From Candidatus Frackibacter sp. WG13 (GTDB taxonomy: Bacteria; Bacillota; Halanaerobiia; Halobacteroidales; Acetohalobiaceae): a stretch of DNA of 59,844 nt. The stretch lies in the NCBI RefSeq assembly GCF_900114655.1, contig NZ_FOTT01000018.1, positions 1-59,844 on the forward strand, given 5' to 3'. Positions 28,278 to 35,704 of the stretch are shown piece by piece (position 1 is the first letter of the stretch; the number at the start of each line of letters is the position of its first letter). Made by a program: the position numbers and the translations under genes. The notes beneath the pieces are model-generated. The model was not told where the DNA came from. It saw only the letters and a list, made by a program, of their open reading frames with translations, and ran no database searches.

Positions 28278-28826
28278 ATGCAGGTTACAAGAAAAGAAGT
28301 TAAAGAGTTAGTAGAGTCAGTAGTAATTGCTGGTATTTTAGCATTTTTTATTATTACTTTTATTGCTCAATCGTTTGTAGTACAAGGGCAATCTATGGAG
28401 CCGACCTTACATAACGGAGAACGTTTATTTGTTGATAAACTTTCTTATCGTTTCTCAGAACCGGCGAGAGGAGATATAATAGTCTTTACTCCTAAAGGTG
28501 CTCCTGGTAGAAAGTATATTAAACGCGTAATCGGTTTGCCAGGAGATAGAGTAAAGATTCGGAATAAGAAAGTATATATTAACGGCAAACAGATTAAAGA
28601 GAATTATATTTTAGAAGCAACTTTAGGTAACTTTGGACCTTATAAAGTACCAAAGAATCATCTATTTGTCTTAGGAGATAATCGGAATAATAGTGCTGAT
28701 AGTAGATATAGTTCATTAGTTGGCTTTGTTTCTTATGATAGTATTTCCGGCAAGGCATTTTGGGTCTATTGGCCATTAACTAATATGAGAGTTATTGATC
28801 ATCAAAGTTATGAGCATTTGAATTAA
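28278..28826 (+). CDS. lepB: Signal peptidase I
   Basis: This membrane protease removes signal peptides from exported proteins. The 182-aa protein has one N-terminal transmembrane segment (about 13-32), the catalytic Ser39 in QGQSMEPTL, the general-base Lys82 in KYIKRVIGLPGD, and box E GDNRNNSADSR. It is the short Gram-positive SipS type. Its location among yajC and secDF groups protein-export functions. AGGAGGATATTTT precedes ATG 28278. Confidence 0.96.
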   Translation: MQVTRKEVKELVESVVIAGILAFFIITFIAQSFVVQGQSMEPTLHNGERLFVDKLSYRFSEPARGDIIVFTPKGAPGRKYIKRVIGLPGDRVKIRNKKVYINGKQIKENYILEATLGNFGPYKVPKNHLFVLGDNRNNSADSRYSSLVGFVSYDSISGKAFWVYWPLTNMRVIDHQSYEHLN

Positions 28827-28864
28827 TTATAATTTATTATTTATTGTTTAGATAAACTAATATA

Positions 28865-28903
28865 AGGCTATCATCTGGATTTCATAGATGATGGCCTTTC
28901 TTA
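28865..28903 (+). terminator. Rho-independent terminator after lepB
   Basis: AGGCTATCATCT pairs with AGATGATGGCCT (one G-U or mismatch), followed by a T-rich run. Confidence 0.85.
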
Positions 28904-28968
28904 TAGTATTAAAATAATAATAAGATGAAAGAATAGTAATCATACTAAAGAAGGAAGTGGAAGTAGGT

Positions 28969-29673
28969 ATGGAAGTCAAGATTGAAATTGCCAAAAGAGC
29001 TAAATATGGTGTTTCTGGTAGTGGAGACACTGTTGAAGTAGTTGAAAGACCTCAAGGAGGCTTTTCAGTTATTCTAGCAGATGGGCAAGGAAGTGGAAGA
29101 AAAGCGAAGACGATTAGTAATCTAGTAGTTAATAAGGCGATCTCTCTAATAGGTGATGGAGCAAGAGACGGTGCAGTTGGGAGAGCAGTTCATGATTATC
29201 TATATACATTGCGACATGGCAAAGTATCTTCTACTTTGAATATTCTATCTGTAGATTTAGATACCGATTCAATCGTTCTTTCTAGAAATAGTAATACCCC
29301 TATTATGTTAATTGATGATGACAAAGAGGTCATCTTTGATAAGAAAGTTAAGACGATTGGGTTTCATAAAGAAGTCAAACCAATAATCAATGAAGTAAAG
29401 TTAAAGCCAAGAATGAAATTTTTAGCTTTTTCTGATGGTATTTTACATGCTGGGAGACGATTTGACCAGCAAGTAAAGCTTAGTGATATAATTGAAATCT
29501 GCAAAAATAACTCTAGTAATGAACCCCAAAGCTTAGCGAAACGAATTTTGACTCATGCTTTAGAGTTAGATAAGAATAGACCTCAAGATGATATGACGGT
29601 AGTGGTTTTAGGATTAGTAGAAAATATTAATCAAAAGGAGATTAAAGAGTATAATCTTTCGCTACCGATCTAA
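28969..29673 (+). CDS. SpoIIE/PP2C-type serine phosphatase
   Basis: This soluble 234-aa protein is essentially a lone SpoIIE-like phosphatase domain. The metal-binding blocks LADGQGSGRKAK (about 26-37) and FLAFSDGILHAG (about 150-161), and PQDDMTVVVLG near the end, are conserved. There is no sensor or membrane domain. Such proteins usually dephosphorylate anti-sigma-factor antagonists, but none is encoded nearby. ATG 28969 is preferred; GTG 28957 is in frame and overlaps AAGGAAG. It heads a cluster with a P-loop protein and an HD hydrolase, before secDF. Confidence 0.88.
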   Translation: MEVKIEIAKRAKYGVSGSGDTVEVVERPQGGFSVILADGQGSGRKAKTISNLVVNKAISLIGDGARDGAVGRAVHDYLYTLRHGKVSSTLNILSVDLDTDSIVLSRNSNTPIMLIDDDKEVIFDKKVKTIGFHKEVKPIINEVKLKPRMKFLAFSDGILHAGRRFDQQVKLSDIIEICKNNSSNEPQSLAKRILTHALELDKNRPQDDMTVVVLGLVENINQKEIKEYNLSLPI

Positions 29674-29692
29674 TAGAAGGTGGTGTAGTCCC

Positions 29693-30118
29693 TTGAATAA
29701 AGAAGACCTTAATATTTTAATTGTAGGGATTTGTGCTTCTGGTAAGTCATCAGTTGTAGAGAGATTAAAAGATTTAGGTTTTAATGCTAAAACTTGTGCT
29801 CAGGAGCATTCTTATAGTAAGTCATTGTGGACTAGACTAAATCCAGACGTATTAGTAGTTTTAGATTGTAGTTATGAAACTATTAAAGAGAGACGAAATG
29901 TTGGTTGGGGTGTAGAAAGAATTAAGATACAGAAAGAAAGGTTGCAAGGTGCATTACAGAATTGTGATTTATATTTAAAGACTGATAATTTGACTATAGA
30001 AGAGACTATAGAGAAGATTATTAATTATTTAGTTAACGAAAAACTAATAGATGATCGAAATGTGATATTAAAAGGAGGAAGAAGCGATAATGAGCTCGAT
30101 TACTCTACAGGAAGTTAA
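29693..30118 (+). CDS. Small P-loop NTPase/kinase-like protein
   Basis: A 141-aa protein with Walker A GICASGKSS (12-20) and VLVVLDCSYETIKERR, resembling a nucleotide/small-molecule kinase fold with an arginine-rich lid. It is about 60 residues shorter than typical kinases. The start is TTG 29693 after GAAGGTGGTG. Its last 29 bases overlap the following HD gene, suggesting coupled expression. The substrate is unknown; nearby genes suggest a regulatory role with the phosphatase upstream. Confidence 0.75.
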   Translation: MNKEDLNILIVGICASGKSSVVERLKDLGFNAKTCAQEHSYSKSLWTRLNPDVLVVLDCSYETIKERRNVGWGVERIKIQKERLQGALQNCDLYLKTDNLTIEETIEKIINYLVNEKLIDDRNVILKGGRSDNELDYSTGS

Positions 30119-30755
30119 AGAAAATCCACAGATAACTGCTTACATAAAGAAAGCTGATGAACATTTAAGGTCGCTAGGATTTACAGAACATAGCTTTCGT
30201 CATGCTAGTTTAGTTGCTGATATTGCTAGAGATATTTTGCAAAGGTTAGAATATCCTAGACATACTACAGAATTAGCAGCGGTTGCCGGTTATTTACATG
30301 ATATAGGTAACGTTGTCAATCGTCAAAATCATGGACATACTTCGGCTATATTAGTTTCACGAATTTTAACAGAATTAGAGGTTAATTATGAAGATATAGC
30401 GACTATAATTGGCGCCATAGGCAATCATGATGAAGGCACAGGAGAACCAGTTAATGTTGTAGCTGCTGCTTTAATTATTTCTGATAAATCAGATGTTCAT
30501 TGGACAAGGGTCAGAAATAATGACTATGCTACTTTTGACATTCATGATCGGGTCAATTATGCAGCTAAACAGTCCTTCATTGAAGTAAATAATGATGATA
30601 AGATAATTACATTAGAATTAGAAATTGATACAGAAATTAGTACAGTTATGGAATACTTTGAAATCTTTTTAACCCGAATGATTATGTGTCGGCGGGCAGC
30701 TGAGGCTTTAAGTTGTGATTTCCAATTGATTATCAATGAGGTTGAATTATTGTAG
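30090..30755 (+). CDS. HD-domain metal-dependent phosphohydrolase
   Basis: This 221-aa HD protein has candidate ligands His38 (SFRHASLV), His70-Asp71 (YLHDIGNVV), His81/His83 (NHGHTS), a GNHDEGTG motif and an ISDKSD motif. This is the HD subgroup commonly found just before secD in clostridia and halanaerobia. It probably hydrolyses a phosphate ester, possibly of a nucleotide, but the substrate is unknown. AAAGGAGGAAGAAGCGATA precedes ATG 30090, inside the end of the P-loop gene. Confidence 0.88.
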   Translation: MSSITLQEVKENPQITAYIKKADEHLRSLGFTEHSFRHASLVADIARDILQRLEYPRHTTELAAVAGYLHDIGNVVNRQNHGHTSAILVSRILTELEVNYEDIATIIGAIGNHDEGTGEPVNVVAAALIISDKSDVHWTRVRNNDYATFDIHDRVNYAAKQSFIEVNNDDKIITLELEIDTEISTVMEYFEIFLTRMIMCRRAAEALSCDFQLIINEVELL

Positions 30756-30822
30756 ATATAATTAATTGCGCCTGGCTTTTAACTTTTTAGAGTAAATTTT
30801 CACAAATCTTCTTTAGTTAAAA

Positions 30823-30851
30823 TTGACAAGCTATATTGAAAGAGATATAAT
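30823..30851 (+). promoter_or_regulatory. Consensus sigma-A promoter of secDF
   Basis: TTGACA (30823-30828), exactly 17 nt, then TATAAT (30846-30851): a full-consensus promoter 65 bases before secD. Confidence 0.88.
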
Positions 30852-30915
30852 ATAAGTTGTTGGTTTAGAATATGTTATTACTTAGTTTTAAAGTATAGGA
30901 AGGAGAGTATTTGTA

Positions 30916-32136
30916 ATGACTCGGAGTCAAAAGAGAACATTTAAATTAATCGGAATAGTAGTTTTACTTGCAGCAGCGGTCTACTTCTTATTTCCGATTA
31001 ATCAGAGCATTAATTTAGGTTTAGATTTACAAGGGGGAACCCATGTAGTTTTAGAAGCCCAGGAAACGCCAGAAAGTCCTGTAACTAACGATGCTATGCG
31101 TAGAGTAACTAGTGTTATTAGTCGGAGAGTAAATCAGATGGGATTAACAGAACCGGTAATTCAAAGGCAGGGAGATAAGAGAATTATTGTAGAACTACCG
31201 GGGATTAAGAATCCAAATCAAGCAATCAATACTATAGGTAAGACTGCACAATTAAAGTTTAAGAATCCGGCGGGAGAGGTTGTTATGACCGGAGAAACTT
31301 TAATTGATGCTCAAGCAGATTATGGTGGACAGTTTGGAAGACCGGTGATTAGATTTAGGTTGAATGATGAAGGTGCAGATAAATTTGCTAAACTAACTAA
31401 AAAGTATGTAGGGCAGCGAATTGCTATTTACTTAGATAATGACTTATTGACTAATCCAATGGTGCAGAACCCAATTACTGGTGGTCAAGGTATAATTACA
31501 GGTTATAAGACATTAGAAGAAGCTCAAAAGGATGCACTATTATTAAGAGCAGGTGCATTGCCGGTTCCAGTTAAAGTAATAGAGAATAGAACTGTAGGAC
31601 CAACATTGGGTAAAATATCAATCAATAAAAGTATTAATGCTGGCGCAATTGGCTTAGTATTAGTGGCTTTATTAATGATTATCTTATATCGTGTTTCAGG
31701 TTTAATCGCTACTTTAGCTTTAGGTATCTATGGCATTATTGTTTTAGGAACGTTAGCCGGATTAGGTGCCACCTTAACTCTACCTGGAATTGCAGGTCTT
31801 ATTCTTTCAGTAGGTATGGCTGTAGATGCTAATATTATCATCTTTGAACGTATCAAGGAAGAGTTAGGACAAGGTAAGACTACACGAGCAGCTATTAGAG
31901 CCGGATTTGAACGTGCATTTAAGACTATTTTAGATTCAAATGTAACTACTTTAATTACAGCAGCAATCCTTGCTTACTTTGGCACGGGAACGGTTAGAGG
32001 GTTTGCTATTACTTTAAGTATAGGTATTTTAGCTAGTATGTTTACTGCAATTGTAGTAACTAGAACTATTATAGATTTAGCGTTAGATGCTAATTTATTA
32101 AAGGGTCAAAGTTCATTTGGCCGAGCAAGGAGGTAA
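30916..32136 (+). CDS. secD: Protein translocase subunit SecD
   Basis: SecD works with SecF and YajC to drive late steps of Sec export using the proton or sodium gradient. The 406-aa protein has an N-terminal membrane helix (about 11-27), INLGLDLQGGTHVVLEA after it, the P1 periplasmic domain, and five C-terminal membrane helices including GLILSVGMAVDANIIIFERI with the essential Asp. It is the shorter Gram-positive P1 form. GGAAGGAGAG precedes ATG 30916. secF follows after 5 bases. Confidence 0.97.
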   Translation: MTRSQKRTFKLIGIVVLLAAAVYFLFPINQSINLGLDLQGGTHVVLEAQETPESPVTNDAMRRVTSVISRRVNQMGLTEPVIQRQGDKRIIVELPGIKNPNQAINTIGKTAQLKFKNPAGEVVMTGETLIDAQADYGGQFGRPVIRFRLNDEGADKFAKLTKKYVGQRIAIYLDNDLLTNPMVQNPITGGQGIITGYKTLEEAQKDALLLRAGALPVPVKVIENRTVGPTLGKISINKSINAGAIGLVLVALLMIILYRVSGLIATLALGIYGIIVLGTLAGLGATLTLPGIAGLILSVGMAVDANIIIFERIKEELGQGKTTRAAIRAGFERAFKTILDSNVTTLITAAILAYFGTGTVRGFAITLSIGILASMFTAIVVTRTIIDLALDANLLKGQSSFGRARR

Positions 32137-32141
32137 TTCTT

Positions 32142-32999
32142 TTGGATATTATCGGTAAACGTAAGGTTTGGTTTATTATTTCTAGTTTGATAATTATTGC
32201 TGGTTTAATTTCGATGGTAGTTCAAGGAATGAACTGGGGTATTGATTTTACTGGTGGAACTTTGATGGAGTTTTCATTTGATAAATCAGTATCGACTAAG
32301 CAAGTAAGGGGAGTATTTGATGAGTTTGGTTTAGGAAAGGAAAGTATCATTCAAGAGACTGGCGATAAAGGTATCTTTATCAGAACAGTTAGTCTTAATC
32401 AAGATAAGATTACTAATATTCAAGAAAGAATCAAAGAAGAATTCCCATCAGCTAAGATGTTAAGAACAGAGATGGTAGGTCCAACAATTGGGGCAGAATT
32501 AAAGAAAAAGGCTTTATTAGCTCTATTAGCAGCGGCTATTGCTATTGTTATCTATATCAGTGTTAGATTTGAATTTAAGTTTGCTATGGCAGCAATCATT
32601 GCCTTATTACATGATACGTTAATTGTGGTTGGACTCTTTTCTATTCTAGGACAAGAGATTAATAGTCCATTTATTGCGGCTTTATTAACAATTATCGGTT
32701 ATTCTATTAATGATACCATAGTTATCTTCGATAGAATCCGAGAAAAGATTAACTATAAGAAGAAAGAGACCTTTGCTGAACTAAATAATAAAGCTATTTT
32801 AGATACATTGCCTCGTTCAATCAATACTTCGTTAACTACTTTAGTTTCTGTTGTTGCTATCTTAGTATTTGGAGGAGCCACAATCCAGAACTTTATGTTA
32901 GCTCTGTTAATCGGTATTATGGCAGGAACTTATTCTTCTATCTTTGTTGCTAGTCCTGTTTTAGTAGAATGGGATGCTTGGCAAAAAAGAAAGGCTTAA
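32142..32999 (+). CDS. secF: Protein translocase subunit SecF
   Basis: The 285-aa partner of SecD. It has an N-terminal helix, GMNWGIDFTGGTLMEFSFD, then five membrane helices with IIGYSINDTIVIFDRIRE, the conserved RND-like motif. The start is TTG 32142, 6 bases after AAGGAGGT. A strong hairpin terminator follows, so the secDF unit stands alone from its own promoter. Confidence 0.97.
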   Translation: MDIIGKRKVWFIISSLIIIAGLISMVVQGMNWGIDFTGGTLMEFSFDKSVSTKQVRGVFDEFGLGKESIIQETGDKGIFIRTVSLNQDKITNIQERIKEEFPSAKMLRTEMVGPTIGAELKKKALLALLAAAIAIVIYISVRFEFKFAMAAIIALLHDTLIVVGLFSILGQEINSPFIAALLTIIGYSINDTIVIFDRIREKINYKKKETFAELNNKAILDTLPRSINTSLTTLVSVVAILVFGGATIQNFMLALLIGIMAGTYSSIFVASPVLVEWDAWQKRKA

Positions 33000-33026
33000 A
33001 TGCTGTAATAATATAGAGTATTATTA

Positions 33027-33057
33027 ACCACCCTAAGGTAAATTAAGGGTGGTTTTA
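33027..33057 (+). terminator. Terminator after secF
   Basis: ACCACCCT (33027-33034) pairs with AGGGTGGT (33046-33053), then TTT. It separates secDF from the IS605-type element region. Confidence 0.85.
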
Positions 33058-33202
33058 TCTATTTAGGGATAAATAGATGATCAGTTAAGTAGAATAATAA
33101 TATGTTTAGGACACAAAAATTTATTCTATCACGAAATATGACCTTTTTGTGGTTAAACCATAATATGATTTGAGAATAAAAAGAATATATTACCTTACCG
33201 AA

Positions 33203-33245
33203 TTATAGTCAAGAAAGCCTCACCCTTGAATTAGGGTGGGGATGA
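33203..33245 (+). other. Orphan IS605 right-end / omega-RNA-like hairpin
   Basis: TAGTCAAGAAAGCC, CTCACCCT-TGAATT-AGGGTGGGG and then A match in layout the right end of the tnpB element at 34719-34757, which has TATCAAGAATCCTC and GGGTGGGGAGTA. Both have a CCTC...GGGTGGGG hairpin. No transposase gene stands to the left of this copy. It may be the scar of an earlier element or a stand-alone guide-RNA scaffold. The rest of 33058-33460 is AT-rich and holds no gene that I can support. Confidence 0.55.
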
Positions 33246-33362
33246 ATTGGCTATTTTAATTTTTAGTCAATCTGAAAATTAAAATTATTCTTGTACTTCT
33301 TGTATAAATCCTTAATAGCTTCGTTAAATAATTTAGTTTCAGGAATAATTAAACATATTATT

Positions 33363-33407
33363 TATGGGAACAACGTCTATGGGAACAACGTCTATGGGAA
33401 CAACTTC
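33363..33407. repeat. Three tandem copies of a 15-bp unit
   Basis: TATGGGAACAACGTC occurs at 33363-33377 and 33378-33392, with a third, slightly changed copy (TATGGGAACAACTTC) at 33393-33407. The first copy is preceded by TT, giving TTTAT-GGGAACAAC. It lies just upstream of tnpB and may be the repeated left end of the element. Confidence 0.85.
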
Positions 33408-33461
33408 CAATACCTATGTGTTTGTGATATAATGTAATTAAGTTAAAGGGAGGTGTCAATG

Positions 33462-34691
33462 ATGGATAAAACTTATATACTACCTATTGAACAACAAGAT
33501 TTAGCACATAGATTATCTAGGTTAAGTGGTCGTATATACTCTAAAACTGTATCAACTACCTTTAAGTTAAAGCAATCTAAAGATATATGGTTATCTAAAA
33601 ACGATATGGAGAAATTAATTAAATTATATGCTAGCGAGTTTGGAATGCACTCACAATCTAAACAAGGTTCGGTACAACAATACTATACTAATCTTAAATC
33701 TTTCTTTAAATCTATGAATAAAGCAGGTAATCCCAAACCACCATATCGGACTAGAAAGTTTAATAAAGTAATCTATAAAAAGTCTGCTATTAAATTAAAA
33801 GATAATGGTATATTAAGGTTATCTAATGGTAGAGGTGCAATTCCATTAAAGGTTAAAACTTCTAGTTTAAATCAGAGACCTAAATATGCTGAAATAATCT
33901 ATCATCATCAAGAAAATAAATACAAACTCCATATTGTAGTTGATGTTGAAAATAAACAAATAGATTATAATACTAATAAAACTTTATCTATTGACCTCGG
34001 TCAAATTCATCCTATGGTAACTTTTGATGGAGAACAGAGTTTAATTTATAATGGTGGAAAACTCAACTCTTTTATTAGATTTAGGAATAAAGAGTTAGCT
34101 AAATTGCAAACTAAAATCTCTAAGTGTCAAAAATTCTCTAATCGTTGGAAGAGACTCAATCGTGGTAAAAAGAAACTTATGCTTAAAAGTAGAAATAAGA
34201 TTAATGACCTATTGCAAAAATATAGCAGTCATCTTATTTCATACTGTATTAAGAATAAAGTTTCTATTATTGTGATTGGTGATATTAAAGGTATTAGAGA
34301 AAAGATCAATTTTGGCACTAAAACTAATCAAAGCTTGCACCAATGGGTATATAAGCAATTAACAGATATGCTTGAATATAAAGCAAAATCAGTAGGAATA
34401 GAAGTTGACTATCAAGAAGAATCTTATACAAGTCAAACCTGCCCTAAATGTAATAAAAGACATAAACCTACTAATAGAAATTATATCTGTCAATGTGGTT
34501 TTGAATATCATAGAGATAGCATTGGTGCTATTAACATTTATAAAAAGTATACTAGGGGCAATTTAGATAAGTCCTCTAGGTTAGAAGGCGAATTGACCTC
34601 GCCCTATGGAGTAAGATATGATTCTAACTCCATTAGTTGCCAAGTTGAATGGAACTCTAGACCGTTTAGTAGTCAGGGAGTTTCAGCGTAA
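33462..34691 (+). CDS. tnpB: TnpB, RNA-guided RuvC nuclease of IS605-type element
   Basis: TnpB proteins use an omega RNA from the element's right end to cut DNA beside a target motif, favouring element retention. From ATG 33462 (8 bases after AAAGGGAGG) the product is 409 aa. RuvC-I has Asp178 in SIDLGQ and RuvC-III has Asp352 in YHRDSIGAINIY. At RuvC-II the sequence is IVIGDIKGIRE: Gly273 stands where many TnpBs have Glu. E319/E320 in YQEESYTSQTCPKC may supply an alternative carboxylate, as reported for some TnpB/Fanzor lineages. The zinc finger is CPKC ... CQC. No frameshift is seen. Confidence 0.92.
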   Translation: MDKTYILPIEQQDLAHRLSRLSGRIYSKTVSTTFKLKQSKDIWLSKNDMEKLIKLYASEFGMHSQSKQGSVQQYYTNLKSFFKSMNKAGNPKPPYRTRKFNKVIYKKSAIKLKDNGILRLSNGRGAIPLKVKTSSLNQRPKYAEIIYHHQENKYKLHIVVDVENKQIDYNTNKTLSIDLGQIHPMVTFDGEQSLIYNGGKLNSFIRFRNKELAKLQTKISKCQKFSNRWKRLNRGKKKLMLKSRNKINDLLQKYSSHLISYCIKNKVSIIVIGDIKGIREKINFGTKTNQSLHQWVYKQLTDMLEYKAKSVGIEVDYQEESYTSQTCPKCNKRHKPTNRNYICQCGFEYHRDSIGAINIYKKYTRGNLDKSSRLEGELTSPYGVRYDSNSISCQVEWNSRPFSSQGVSA

Positions 34692-34757
34692 CATCAGTTT
34701 GGAAGATGGTCTTGAACTATCAAGAATCCTCGTTCATGAACGTAGTGAATGGGTGGG
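34692..34757 (+). ncRNA. Putative omega RNA 3' scaffold at the element right end
   Basis: Downstream of tnpB lies a structured stretch with the palindrome CGTTCATGAACG (34731-34742) and a terminal CCTC...GGGTGGGG hairpin. In characterised TnpB systems the omega RNA covers the 3' end of tnpB and this region, and the bases immediately after the right end (here AAAAAATTAATATT...) serve as the guide. Ends and transcription are inferred. Confidence 0.5.
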
Positions 34758-34789
34758 GAGTAGGTCAAAAAATTAATATTAAGTCATAT

Positions 34790-34818
34790 TTGGCATGAGT
34801 TCTTACCTGTGTTATAAT
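34790..34818 (+). promoter_or_regulatory. Promoter of phasin-like/DUF456/UbiB genes
   Basis: TTGGCA (34790-34795), a 17-nt spacer and a perfect TATAAT (34813-34818) lie 37 bases before the phasin-like ATG. It is just outside the tnpB element, so the insertion seems to have spared it. Confidence 0.8.
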
Positions 34819-34854
34819 TAAAGCTAAGGATTATCTAACTGAGGAGGGATGCTT

Positions 34855-35223
34855 ATGTTTGAATTATTTAAAAAGACACTTGCTACTGGTTTAGGGGCGA
34901 TGTTATTTACTAAGGAAAAAGCCGAGGAATTAGTGGAGGAATTAGTTGAACAGGGCAGACTTAACCGCGAAGAAGCTGAAGTAATAATTGATGATCTAAT
35001 GGAAATGTTTGAAAAAGAAAGAGATGAAACTAAAGATAAGGTAAAGAAAGAATTTGAAGAATTATTAGAAAAAGCTGGTCTTAAAAGAGATAATGAGATA
35101 GATAACTTAAAAGATAAAGTTAGAAATTTAGAATTAGAAATTGTAGCTTTACGAGAAGAGATTGAAGGTTTGAAAGAAGGAGAAAATGAAGATTCTGAAT
35201 TAATCTCAGAAGTTAATGATTAA
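34855..35223 (+). CDS. Phasin-like coiled-coil protein
   Basis: A 122-aa, highly charged helical protein. The N-terminal FELFKKTLATGLGAMLFTKEKAEELVEELV pattern (given here in outline only: residues about 2-31) and the following EAEVIIDDLMEMFEKERDE resemble the 'polyhydroxyalkanoate synthesis regulator phasin' family. A C-terminal coiled coil (about 60-110) ends in an acidic tail. ATG 34855 lies 6 bases after GAGGAGGG; ATG 34849 is too close. No PHA synthase is near, so a role in granules is unsupported. It overlaps the DUF456 gene by 8 bases. Confidence 0.75.
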   Translation: MFELFKKTLATGLGAMLFTKEKAEELVEELVEQGRLNREEAEVIIDDLMEMFEKERDETKDKVKKEFEELLEKAGLKRDNEIDNLKDKVRNLELEIVALREEIEGLKEGENEDSELISEVND

Positions 35224-35686
35224 AGCCATAATTCTTATTATGGCTTTAATCGGAGTAATTGGGACTTTATTGCCTGGTTTGCCAGGAACTCCTGTTATAG
35301 TCATAGGAGCACTTATTTATGGTTTATTAGAAGGGTTTCATTTGGTATCTATAAAATTTCTTTTAATACTAACCGGATTAAGTATAGTAGCAGAAGTGTT
35401 AGAATACATAGTTAGTGGAATTGGTGCTAAAAAGTTTGGTGGTAGTAAGTATGGGATAATAGGTGCAATAGTAGGTGGCTTGATTGGTATTATATTTGGT
35501 GGCCCATTAGGAGTTTTAGTGGGGATGTTAAGTGGAAGCATAATTGTAGAATTGATTACAGGAAAAGATTTAATTGCAGCAGGCAAGATAGGGGTAGGTG
35601 CTTTATTAGGAGCACTAGGAGGTTCTATATTCTCATTTTTAATAGCATTATTAATGACTGGTTTACTATTAAGTAGAGTTTTTTAA
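35216..35686 (+). CDS. DUF456 family membrane protein
   Basis: A 156-aa, very hydrophobic, glycine-rich protein with four to five membrane segments. TLLPGLPGTPVIVIGALIYG and the Gly-rich KFGGSKYGIIGAIVGGLIG match the DUF456 pattern. The function is unknown. It starts inside the phasin-like gene and is followed by the UbiB kinase after 18 bases, suggesting a membrane-associated unit. Confidence 0.85.
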   Translation: MIKAIILIMALIGVIGTLLPGLPGTPVIVIGALIYGLLEGFHLVSIKFLLILTGLSIVAEVLEYIVSGIGAKKFGGSKYGIIGAIVGGLIGIIFGGPLGVLVGMLSGSIIVELITGKDLIAAGKIGVGALLGALGGSIFSFLIALLMTGLLLSRVF

Positions 35687-35704
35687 TCTAGGATGGTGAC
35701 TTAA

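Larger units (their letters stand above)
33366..34757 (+). mobile_element. IS200/IS605-family element with tnpB only (IS1341-like)
   Basis: The element carries tnpB without a tnpA transposase gene. The left boundary is inferred from the GGGAACAAC repeats that follow TTTAT, a plausible target motif. The right boundary is inferred from the hairpin-rich segment after tnpB ending GGGTGGGGAGTAGGTC. There is no target duplication and there are no terminal inverted repeats, as expected for this family. It sits between secF and the phasin-like gene without breaking either. Confidence 0.75.

Noticed and set aside
33363-33407. Possible CRISPR-like array
   Set aside because: Units of 15 bp are directly tandem with no spacers, only three copies, and there are no cas genes; better explained as element-end duplication.
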